64,000 bases of DNA from Xylocopa sonorina (lineage: Eukaryota; Arthropoda; Insecta; Hymenoptera; Apidae): NCBI RefSeq assembly GCF_050948175.1, contig NC_135200.1, positions 8,547,001 through 8,611,000 on the forward strand. Reading direction: 5' to 3'. A program made the position numbers and the translations under genes. Below, one piece after another: positions 1-11,600 of this stretch. Position 1 is the stretch's first letter; each line of letters starts with the position of its first letter. The notes below the pieces were generated by a model. That model saw nothing but the letters and a program-made list of their open reading frames with translations, ran no database searches and was not told where the DNA came from.

Positions 1-3000
1 AGCGAACCAGTTCGTCTGAGACATCAAAACTTGAATCGATTCTTCGAAACGCGAAAACATTCAGAAATAAGGAAATCATTATCTAATTAGAGCACAGAAT
101 GGAGGCTAAAATGCTTGGACTGATGCAGGACTTCCCTTTGATTGAATAATGATCATTCGTAGACAGATAATGGCACCGTTGAAAGCCATCACGAACGAGC
201 GTCTGGACATCTCTCTAAGAAACAACGAAACACGTTTCCCAAATTTCTACCAACCACAGAGAAGCTACAAAAATCGTGCACCTCTAAACAAATTTATCAC
301 GCGTAACAACTTGAATAACTCGAATGTTTCATAGAAAATGTCGACAAAATTCTGCTCAATATTTTCATCTAGGAATAGTACAAAAATAAGAAAAAGAAAT
401 GCAACTAATTCTTTCGCAAAATTGCTAACGCACGACGATAGATTATTGCTTTGGTATACAGCAGAGGGTAATAATTAATTAGGTGGAAAAAAGTCGACGA
501 CGATAAGATGAATGGGAAGAGAAGCTCGTCAGACGATGGACAAGCCTCGTCTCTTCCACTGAACCTTGACACAGCCACCTCTAGCGTGGTAACTATAAAT
601 TTGGCACTGGTTAATATGTGTCAATGGTACTTATTATCGCGTACGATAGCCACGACCGGCTGGTTAACAATTTCATTTGGTCATTGCGTTGACATTATGC
701 TCTGGTTGTTAACGTCCAGCCTGCGAACGTTCGCATCGAAAAAATTCGTATCTCGTATATATCATCTACTTTTAAATCTGCTATTAAATTCGAAGAATAA
801 AAAAAAGCTAAGAGGAATAAACAGAGAGTTATTAATAAAAAGTATAAGATACTTTTGAAAAGTATAAGATAAAAGTGTCTTACGCTTTTGATTAAGGAAA
901 GGAGAGGAGAGCAGAATGGAACCACGGTTATCGCATTCGAAGAGCAACTTTCCAGAGAAGCGTATCAATTTTCAATCCGCTGATTAGCGTCGATCGACGC
1001 TAATTGATTCCGTCCGCGTCCGGCCTCGACTCAGCTCGTTTTTATGCCTATGAAAGACTGTCGCGAGCGACGCGATCCCAGGATCCGAAAGCAGAGCCAC
1101 ACGAGAAAACAATTAGATTGAAATCGTGCCGGGCAATTAAGTTACGCAATCAGAAACGGGACGATTTAGCGTCGACTCGTGGAACGTCGCGACAAGTTCA
1201 AGCTTATCGACGTTACGATCGCACGCGTATACCCTCGATTTTCCCTCTCATCGATTCGAATCGATGGAACGATGGTAAACAAAAGAATATGCATCTACAA
1301 TTAAACATATGTACATATATATAACGCTTTATATACTTTTATAACACGGTTTTCTTTATATAACGTAGAGCTAAACTCGCAACACCTATTTCTCTGAGGA
1401 TATATCGTTGTAAAAACTTAGATTTAATTTCGAAAAAAAATGGCATTCTTCTCAATTTGAGTATAACAATGATTAATATCGAATATATAGATTGATTATG
1501 CTCACCTTCCGAGTTGCAAACAAGTTTGCTTCTTTCTTAAGAATCGTCGACGTTTACTGACTTCCGTTAGTGGTGGCTGATTTCTCCTGTAAAAAACGAA
1601 AATGATAATCAGTAGAGAGAAATAGCGTTTCGCATTCATCATCGATGCAATATTTTAACAATTCTCCTCTGTAACGTGGTATTCGTTCACGAGCTAAATT
1701 TAACGTTACTTTAATCGAATCGCGCGCATCTGCAGCTGACACTATCAGTTTATACTTAAATCCGCGCAGCCTCAAACGTACCAATCCCCAACTTTCCCTG
1801 GACACACGCAAATAAACAAATCATATCTCTAATCCAAATATTCTAGTTCATCCTCTAGAATCTTGGCCCACTGACTATTTCAAGCAGTGTAGTTTGGCCC
1901 GGATGACAACTTTAACTCGATAAACATCTCAAGCATTCCTCCACCATTCTAAAAACATGGCGTTCAACGAAATATCGGTAGTTATCGATCGATTATCGAG
2001 TAAAAGGAGTAAAAAAAAAATACCATACTTTGTATTCCTCCCTTTTTCAATGGAAACTTATAATCCTTTCTCTGTTTTAGATCGCAACTGAGGGGTTGAA
2101 GGGGGGAATTCGTGAAAAGAAAATGGCATCACCCTTTGGCTACTTGAGCTACGCCCTAAGCGTGGAACGCAGTGTGCAAAGCAGCTTAAGTATAGTAATC
2201 GATCTCCTAATTCTTAACTTCCTCAGAGCGCATTAGGGGAACGCGACGACCGGCTGGTGAACGTGCACAGCCCCGAAACAATGTCACTGAGGATATATAT
2301 TTACGCATCTGCTAATTTTAGACAATTGTTCCGCCACCTGATGGGACCACCTGTCGTCCGAGCTTTTCCAAAAATTCATCGAACCTCCAAGGTTCCAAAC
2401 TTCCTATCTTTATCGATTTTCAATAAAATGAAGAAAAGACGATTTGATTGCTAAATACCACATCATAGGAATCTTCTGGTTCTTTCAGTCTATTTACTGG
2501 CTTTTTCTGGATGCAAAGTAGCTACGAAAAATATTTGCCAATTATTGTTGGACTGTAGAAATTCGATTCGGTGAGAATGAAGTGCAGGAACTGGTTGACA
2601 CGAGACTCGATGGACTATGCGAGTACGCGTCATCGTGGATACTTGTTAATGTCAAGTTCGAAATGTGTTCGCGAGCTTTCGAAAATTTGTGAATGGCTGT
2701 TCGAATCCAATATCAATTTTTATATATTGATGTATATAGAATAATTGAAAGAAGAGTTAGCAAACGTTTTCGCCAATAATAAGAACTGAATTTACAATTA
2801 ATTTTTCAATATCTTCTAAAACATAAACTTGTATAAAAAAAAAAATTATGAAACACACGTGGTGGAACTTTTCGAATGCACACTATCTTGCAAACTCAGT
2901 AAAGTAAATAAGTGTTTATTAAGATCGATAAGGGTGCGCTTATGTAATAGTTGAACCGTTTGCCCATTCCAATTAACGAGACAGCGTATCATTTTAAAAA

Positions 3001-6000
3001 TAATCGTATCCCAGCTAAATTAGTAACGTGATTAACAGAAGGATCTCTGTAAACCGTGGTTCGTCGATTATTTACAGAAAAATTTGATCACCAGTATCTA
3101 TGGGGAGTTGAAACGAAAAGGGTACGAGGCATTCCACTTTACGTTCATCTGCGACGAATTGGCATAAATCTTAGAAGTTGTAATAGGCTGTACGAAACAC
3201 AATTGCAACTTGAACTCGATGCAAATTCGTGCATTACCAATCAATTACGGTTTATAACGTTTTTATTGGGCAGCTAAGCCTGTGCTCCACCAGCTCCCTG
3301 TCATCGCGCGATGCTACTGGTACTCCATTCTATTTAAGATTCCATTTAATAACGACGAATCATCCGTCTGATTCTCTGCGCACTATTTTTATTTCTCTGC
3401 TCTCACTCGTTCCCGTTCGCATTCACGTACGATTCGTCGATTTCGCTCTCGCGCAAATCTTGCGAATCGCTATTTGGACCCGCGGGTAGAAGCGTCTTGG
3501 CTGTTGTCAGACAGCGTCGATCTCAGAAGTGCGAGATGGGCTACGAGGAAATCGATTCGAACGATTTCATCTATTCTTCAAAACAGAATAAATCTTCGAC
3601 TGACTACCAAATTTTCAATTCTACACTAAAGAATCTCTCTGTGTTTCTTGAAAAGAAATTTCTTCTGCCTTGACTTATCGACCAAGAATTTCTCTTTCTG
3701 GAGAATCCGAAATCGAGAAATGTCTCGAAATAGAAAGAGGAATTACATGAAGCGTAACAAGATCGAATCCCTCGAGGGACAGCAGCAGATGTTCGCGATC
3801 TTCAATTCCCATCGACGTGAAACGTGTCGCAAATACCTCGAGGGACGACGATTGCTGTGGTCAACGCGACGAACCGTCTCGCACTTTGACACGGCAAAGA
3901 AAACGCAGCCACGAAATGGAAGAAAGCCGCGTGAAATTGAGGAACAGGGTCATTAGAGATTCCGTCGCGCGGAAGGGTGGACAATGACGGAGTCGTTCGT
4001 CTAGACTTACCAGATTAAACACATCCGCAAGGCCGAGGGAAACCGAAATTCGCTCGAACAAGCCAGACGCGGCGCGGTTCCTTCGACAGTGGGACCCTCG
4101 TAACGTAAATGCGGCCGACCCGGAGGATGTCTAGCGACTGGGCCTTGTTAAACCGCGGAACAATTTCAATTTCCAACGGGCAACCCGATCCGTGGACTCT
4201 GCGTCACGTGACGAACGTTAGAATCTACGCCTCCGACGCGGCCAACAGCGTCACGAGGGATCCAGAAAGCGGTCCGTGCGTGGATCATCGTGGTGGCAGT
4301 CCGTCGATCGTCACGGGACAGAGAGCTTTCGCATGGATCGCAAGGTGCTTCTCGAAATCTCTCGTTTCAGATGAGATGAAATCACAAACTTTCAGATGGT
4401 TGGAGTTTTGCGTGAGGTCAATCGCTTATGGTTTCAGCTTTGGATTTTAAAGTTTGCAATTTCAGCGATTTTGCTGTTTGAGCTTTGCTGCTTAAAGTTT
4501 GGAATTCGAGCAATTTTGGACCTTTGATATTTATATTGAGCTTTGCAGTTTAATTGCAAGGGCGACGCGGTGCTTTACGAAATGTTTCGTTTCAGATGAA
4601 ATCACAAGCTTTCAGATGGTTGGGGTTTTGCGTGAGTTGTTAGAGCTTAGCCCTTTCGATCTCTTGTGGTTTGAGCTTTGGATTTTAAAGTTTGGAATCT
4701 TAGATTCTAAAGCTTCGAGAATTTGATGAATTGTGAATCCTTTGTAGGAGCTTGATCAGCTTTATCGTAAACTACAATCCTTTAAATGACCACGTATCCA
4801 ACGTTTTTTGGCATCGTTTCCTCAAATTTTCAAGGATGCACAGAAAAGGAGAGCAGCTTATATGAATTTGGCGACGCAAGTAGTATAAATACCCATTAAA
4901 GTCAAGTTTGGGAAGGAACACATCGATTGACCCACAATGAGAACCGTGATCGTGCCATCAATAACCCAGAAATGCAAACGGTTGCCATTAACCAAGTATA
5001 ACAAGCGCAGAGAACAAGCGTGCAGCCAATGCGTGCAGAATGTACATGAAATAGAAAAAGAGAGGACACTAAAAACATACAAACTAAATTGTGAAACGAA
5101 TCTCTGTTCAAAGTCAGTCTTCCTTAATCGTTCCTCTAGGAGTATTCATATAGATTCGCATAAACGACCACGGTTCGATCGCAAACAGATAATCGAGGAA
5201 CATTTTATGCATTGTATTATGAGACACGGTACGCGTAATCTCAGTTTGGCATAAACGTTATCGCTGAACTGATTGACAAATGAAGAAAACAGCGCGTTTT
5301 CACGGTTGATGATTATCTCTGAATGATAACGACGACGATAGGACGCGAGTCTGCTGTCGTTGCTTTTATTCGTGTACACGCGTGGATAGCTGATAAAGAA
5401 ATCGAGCAGAACGTGGGGTGCACGAATCAGCACGCGGGTTTAAAAGGGAATATATCGATCGTTGAAGGTACCATGCACGTATACGTGTATGCTACGCGAT
5501 ACCAGGTATTACTCGGTTACTCGATAGGCTTATAGCGACCTTCTTTGGATTATTAATCCTCCTCTCGATTATGATTTTTGGCAATTAATTTATTGTAAAC
5601 ATTTTTCATTCGAATCTTCTACTTTTGAAATGACGACAAAAATACGAAGGAGTTATTGAACATTTTTTTAGAACTTGGACAGTATATCATTTTTGTAAAT
5701 GTGTTTCTAATGGCATAGATGAAGGGTGGAAAGTGAAAGGGAGTATGGAATATTATATAAGATACGAGGTGAATACGACTTAACGCGATGTACCTTCAGA
5801 CGAAGCTAATGAAACGCGAAGCTCTCATTCTTAATGGATCATCGCTCCAATTCGACACTTTATCCCTTTCATTGTTCCAAACTATTAGAGAACCACGCTT
5901 TCAGAAGTCTTTCAGAAGACACAATTACGTAAGTAGAACACAATGAATGCACAGTGTACACATTCGTAGAATTCAAGAACAACCAGAGTGCTCCAATTCG

Positions 6001-6300
6001 GAGTATCGACAACCCTCCTATAGCTCCGCGTTACATAACGAATTAACCGCCCCTGAAGATTACACTGACACCAAGAAACCAGCTTAAGGATTAAACGAAA
6101 TCAGTGTGCGTCCATCAGAATATCCACTTCAAAAGAAATCACACCTGAACCACGTTGAACATCCACGATATCTTTCCAGTATCCTCATCCATCAGCCTCC
6201 CCCATCATTCCATATTATTTATCCTCATCATCCACCATTCGCAATGAGTTTAAAATTTTAAAATGACTCTGTCACGTTCCAATCCAGAGCTCGTGTCAAA
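1..6300. other. Left flank without a confident gene
   Basis: AT-rich sequence with GC-richer patches around 1000-1260, 3260-3500 and 3900-4340. I found no chain of exons with matching phase and no recognisable domain. Open frames here are short. The most protein-like are a plus frame at 4109-4450 and a minus frame at 1554-1808, neither of which I recognise. The stretch could be intergenic or an intron of a gene starting outside the window. A diverged duplication inside it is listed separately. Confidence 0.6.
4340..4700. repeat. Diverged tandem duplication, offset about 220 bp
   Basis: Two copies of a block are visible, one at about 4340-4460 and one at about 4563-4700. Shared landmarks are TTTCAGATG, ATCACAA and TTCAGATGGTTGG, followed by GTTTTGCGTGAG and then GAGCTTTGGATTTTAAAGTTT. 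TTCAGATGGTTGG occurs at 4391 and again at 4611, so the offset is 220 bp. Several substitutions and indels separate the copies, so the duplication is fairly old. The sequence between them repeats shorter versions of AGCTTTG and AAAGTTTG. Confidence 0.7.
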
Positions 6301-6337
6301 TTCCCCTCCTTCTCTCACGTTTTCGCGCACAACCCTT

Positions 6338-6375
6338 GTCACACTGCACCCCAAGCACATTGGGTGCAGTGTGAC
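6338..6375. other. Strong hairpin (15-bp stem, 7-nt loop)
   Basis: The left arm at 6338-6353 reads GTCACACTGCACCCCA and the right arm at 6361-6375 reads TGGGTGCAGTGTGAC. They pair over 15 bp with one bulged C and enclose the loop AGCACAT. The GTCACACTG arm also resembles Drosophila core-promoter Motif 1 (consensus YGGTCACACTR, established knowledge) and the palindrome presents it on both strands. The stem is shorter than a typical insect pre-miRNA. Its function is unknown. Confidence 0.6.
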
Positions 6376-6399
6376 GCAACGCAGCCTACACTCACCAGC

Positions 6400-6965
6400 A
6401 TAAAAACCCACAATTATACTTCTATTTCACTTGCCTCTTAACTTTCGACTTCGACATTCGAGTCTCTACCCTTAAATCGGTTCTCCAACTCTTCTTTACC
6501 TCGACGCAATGCACAACTGCTCCAACAAGGGGTTCACACTCGAGGATCCTCTGGTACAGACCATTGCATACGGTTCAGAGTGCTCACAGGCACAAGCAGA
6601 GATCACTTAAACGGTCAACCGCTTAGCTACCCCTCTGAACAGTACAAACACCAACGCTCACTCCAGGCAAACTGTCTCGAACAAGTTCCAAGGGGGTTGA
6701 GCTACTCACTTTGCTTCCGTTTTCGTGAAAGGGGTTGGCCTCGTGCTAAGCCTTCGAGCAGGAACACGAGGACACGTGCGCGGTCTGCACACGCACGGTT
6801 GAACCCCGTATCGACATGGGGTCCCCTGGACACGTGCGACGACGGACTGTCCTCGTCGGGGTTGCCTCGAGGTGTGCGAGGCCAGCCACCTCGCTGGCGA
6901 TCCATACGTGGTGAGCACCGGGTCCAATGGCGTCTGCGTCGAAACCCACCACCGTGAACTTTCAC
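6400..6965 (+). other. Candidate transcription unit with a GC-rich, cysteine-coding island
   Basis: An ATAAAAA box at 6400 lies 29 bp before a TTCACTT initiator-like site at about 6429. The first ATG after that (6509) opens a 33-codon frame starting MHNCSNKGF that ends at 6610. From about 6750 to 6960 the composition turns GC-rich. Two overlapping plus frames then look protein-like: one at 6750-6905 containing EHEDTCAVCTRTVEP, and a second from about 6845 containing DCPRRGCLEVCEASH, which stops just after 6980. They are one base out of register, so a single protein would need a frameshift, an assembly error or splicing I cannot place. I do not recognise a family. Confidence 0.25.
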
Positions 6966-6984
6966 CTACGCTCCCTGTGCTATA

Positions 6985-8651
6985 AGCTGCGAACGATTTT
7001 CGCTGTTCAAGGTCTGCTATAGCAACGATTCGCGAATTTCTTTCGTCGTGGGTGAAAAACAGTTTCTTTGAGAAATTGATATAGATTTAGAAGTGGGAAT
7101 TTTGTTAAAAATTGCGATGAGATATTGAAACTTGCGATGGTCTTGGATCATGTAAATGATGGACTGTTAATTATGAGTTTTCTATCCGTTTCGTTAAATT
7201 CACTTAAAATTTTGTACTATTAATATGTTATACTCTCTGGTAGGAAAATTATTTTCTTTTTGTGAATACTGGTTTTGAAATAAGAGTTCTGTGTAGTTAG
7301 AGATGCAAAGGAGATTGAATTGAAGTTAAAGAATTATTTTAGAATAGTACAATGGGAATTGGTAGAATGATTAAATGAGGAAGAAGCTTTGAATGAAACT
7401 TACGCTTAACTGAGATTTAGGATTGAGAGTTTTCAAAGTGCAAAGACTTAAGAATTCCTTTTATCATAACAAATTTATCCGTAACTACAACTGATAATAT
7501 CCCTCGTAATAAAGTAACGATAGATAACGAAAGGGATTTCCTGGTAATTTCCAGCAATACTCATTCTCCGCCATCATCAATTTATCCAAGCAAGGCGTAC
7601 CAAGTACGCCCTACGTTATTATCACGTAAAAAAAGAAAAAAAACACGTGTTAGTTTTAGATTCATCTTACGCAAATAAATAATTTAGTAACGTAGTACTT
7701 AAAAAACCGAAGGATTTTGCTCTTCCTCGATTACTACATACAAAATTGCCTCACTACATACTACATCGTGTGTATGAAATTTTTCGCGGAAATATCATTC
7801 CATGCGTCCCCGAGGTGAACAATTTCCGTATCGCATGGTCTCTTTGCCGCAAACAAAGAGCCATGCCAGGATGATATTCCCCTAAAATGCATTTGCGAAT
7901 CGCCATCGACAAAATGAGAGTCTTGAATAAAAAATGAAATGATGTTTCGGATTGGTCGCGCGCTCGCCGTGGAACACATTTCATTTTTCAGTCATCAATC
8001 TTAAGTATAAACGAGAGTTGCGACGGTTAGAACACATCGACTCGATCACAATCGCGTTAATCATTATAGATCAAGAACAATATCTCAGTCTGCGTACGCA
8101 AATAAACGGTTTACCCGCGATTTCTACACTCTAACCGATCTTAATCAATATATCACTCGCGTCTATCAGTGAAATTCCGTCCGCCATGCCTTCTGGGGCC
8201 GTGGCAACGGCAAACGATTAAAAAATAGTTCCTCGTCAGACGAGACAGTTCGATCATACATTAAAATGAAAAAAAAAAAAAAAAGAAAAAAGAAGGAAAC
8301 ACATCTTCAACATTGGTCCTTCTTCACCCCTTCGCCTCGAACGACTCGATCATTCAATCCTATTCACGCGATCAACGCATTATTTCGATATAAATAAAGG
8401 AGGGAAAAAGAAAAAACAAAAAAAATATGTCTGCAACAAAATGGAAGATCTCCTCGTCTGGACAGTCCCAATAGTCCCAGCCGCCTGTGTATCGATCGTT
8501 TGGTTTGCACGAAAGGCTTGAAACTTCGTTAACGTATCACATCTCAGGGCTTTTCCCCGCTGCTGAGAACAGATCTTCCTCCCCTTTCGCCCGTCACCTT
8601 CCTGCAGGGCGATTCGTGTTCTCCCCAGTTTAACGTCCCAGGTCGGACAGT
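6985..8651. other. Intergenic or 3'UTR region downstream of the transporter
   Basis: AT-rich with no supported gene. The part near 8650 is probably 3'UTR of the minus-strand transporter. An A-rich run lies at about 8264-8297. No canonical minus-strand AATAAA was found close to the stop codon, so the transcript end is not placed. Confidence 0.5.
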
Positions 8652-11600
8652 TCACGAGAAGGTCTTGATGATGTCGCGAAGGCTCGTGTAGGTGCCAACT
8701 ATCAGGCCAAGGAGGCCGAACAGGATCAAGGACATGTTCTTCGCCAACATGATGGACTTCTCCGTGGACCCGCACACGTTCCAGTACGTGCAGGTGTGAA
8801 TGATGGCGGGGAAAGCCAGCCCCAACCCGGAGAGACACAGAGCACCGAACAGCGATATGAACAAGTCCAATTCGGGTATCGCCACTGCCAACAGAACTGA
8901 AAAATGGGAAAACAATAACAGTTAGAGCGTTTATAGACGTAAACTCCTTTATTATAGGACTTATTAAACATAAGGATTTAAACGAATTAAGAAGAAATAT
9001 AGTAAAAGTATTGTAGCTATAAATTGTTAGTGGATTCGATTACTTTAAATGAAAAGAAGAAGAAACAGTGAACTATTAAATGCTAACTATTTTTGTTCAG
9101 AAATTTGTTAGAAGTATTTAATGACTGATAAATTTGAACAATTGCTTGAACTTCGATCAGAAAATATCGAGCGAAACAGAAGTACCAATTGCACTTGGAA
9201 CTAGTCGCGATCGGATACGATGAAATTAAAGTGTTGACAGATTTACATCGATTCTGCCTTTCTCAAGCTTCGACAAAATATAAACAGCGAAACAAGCCTT
9301 CCAGCGCGTGCACTTAGATTCGATTAAGCCTCTATGATAATTAATTAGAGTCAGAGGAGATCGGGTTGCAGGTCAGGGAGAATCGAAAGCGGTTATACTC
9401 GTACTTTAGTCGGCTTTAACCAGTTCGAGACAGAGGCATATAGGTTTCTAACGACAATTTCAAGCGAACAACTATGCGACTCTTATCGATTTAATTATCC
9501 ACTCCGATTATCTGCAAATAGAATTAATTGAACTGTAAAAACGACTGAAACCGTAAATAAGAATAAAACTTCCTGCGACTCGCTACTATTCTTCCTGAAG
9601 AATCGTATTAACTTTGAGGAAACAATGTGCCTATTTTTAAAACACAATCATGGACCATTTCACAATGTCAGATCGAGGAAACGATGTACCCAAAGTATCC
9701 ATATTAACAAGGAAATCTTTTCCATTGCGTTACGAGGAAACTTTCCCAGCAAACCGCGTGAGTGTACAAAAAGTGGCTAAAGTATGGTATAAGGAAAAGT
9801 TATTTAAAAACTTTATCGATAAACTTTATAATAAATATAAGGAAATATTTCTACTGTGGTGGTGCTTCACGGAAGTGGAGTTACATCAACTGCTCGAAGC
9901 ATAAAGTGACATACTTTCTTGAATCCTTTGAAATTTATCAAAAGATGTTAATGAACGAATCTAGCGAATTAACGAGAGATTTTTTATATGTCCACTTACA
10001 TGTGAGAATTACAAGAGATGTCCTTACAACGTACTCCCACATCAGCTTGTGCGAGTTCTTCTCCAGATTCGGAGCGATGTACTCGTTCCAGGCAATGTCG
10101 ATCGCCACGTAGAATTGGATCGCGTGAGTAAAGAAGATGCCTATAGCTAATAAGACCTGGACGCTCTTAGCCAGAATGGCAGGTTCGCCCAAATTGAACG
10201 TGATACTGCCCTCGATGTCTTTGCCATATCGGATGTAGCCGAAGAAACCTAGGGCCGTGTACAGGAAGACGATTATGCCCATCCCTACGTTCAGCACACC
10301 AAGGGGCCTCATGAACATCTTGGGTCTCTTCATTTCGTTCTCCAGCGGCAGTATCTGTAATTACAAATCGAGGGTGCGATGGTTAGCGAAACGTAAAAAT
10401 TTGGAAACCTTCGTATTTTCAAATATGGAACTATCAACATTCGGATGTTCGATCTTATGAAATTTCAAAGTTACGAACGTTAAATATTCCTAAACTTTGA
10501 AATGTTAAACAATAAATTCCTAAGCTTTTGGGAATCTCTTCATTTCGTTCTCCAGCGGCATTAATCAAAGGTAGAAATTTTCCACCCTTCGTGTTTTCAA
10601 ATATAGAATTCCTAACATTCGAATGTTCAATCTTACGAAATTCCAAAATTACGAACGTTAAATATTCCTGAACTTTGAAATTTTCAACAATAAATTCCCA
10701 AACTTTTGGGAATCTCTTCATTTCGTTCTCCAGCGGCGTTATTTGCAATTACAAATCGAGGATGCGGTGGTCAATCGAACGTAGAAATTTTCAAATATAG
10801 AATTCCCAACATTCGAATGTTCGATCTTACGAAATTTCAAAATTACGACCGTCAAATTTCCAACGAATTCTTAAACTTTGAAATTTCAGGCTCTCAAGAA
10901 TTTCGAAACTTCTCGATATTAGAATACGCAAAATCTTTACTTCACTTTTAGTTTAAAGTAACGGTGTTCGCATGAAACGAATACTCACCACGCCTATTGC
11001 TTCGAGAGCGAAGAGCACAGTGCCGAAGTAAAGAGGGAAGTTCTCAACGTTTCCGATTGCTTCGCGACTACCCAGTGACATAGGCTCTCTGAAGACGTAG
11101 TACAATATTATACCGAAACTGATGAACGTGATACAGTTGGCGGCCGTTGAAAACGGTGCCAAGAACTTCAGATTCCTAATCCAGTTAACCAGGATCAAGG
11201 GCAGCAAGATTGCCAGCATGTACAACCTTAGATCGATATCTGGAAGAAACGACGCGAACGCCTGAAAACAGAAAAGAAAATACTCATTTTAAATAATTGC
11301 TTCCCTTAATTGTATTATACGAACATATTTTTGAATAAATGAACAATGATCATATAGTGGTGAATAGCCGATAGTTTCTCTTTAATAATCTGTTATTTCA
11401 CCAAAATTGTCTGCTTTTCCAGAGTCGAAGAAGCAAAAATCGCCACCCCTTTCTGTTCCACCTCTGGAATGACTCGCTTTCGGATATCTTTGATTTCAAC
11501 CACGTGTACTTACATCGAAGCAAAGATATGCAATGGCTGTAAATATTACTTACACACCATCATATTTATTATAAAATATATATATTGATTACTTAGGTTC

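Noticed and set aside
8380..8838. 152-codon minus frame overlapping the last transporter exon
   Set aside because: Out-of-frame shadow of the real terminal exon, which ends IIKTFS.
10455..10748. 97-codon minus frame containing two copies of LENEMKR-like peptide
   Set aside because: It is the duplicated exon-7 start read through intron sequence and is explained by the tandem duplication, not a separate gene.
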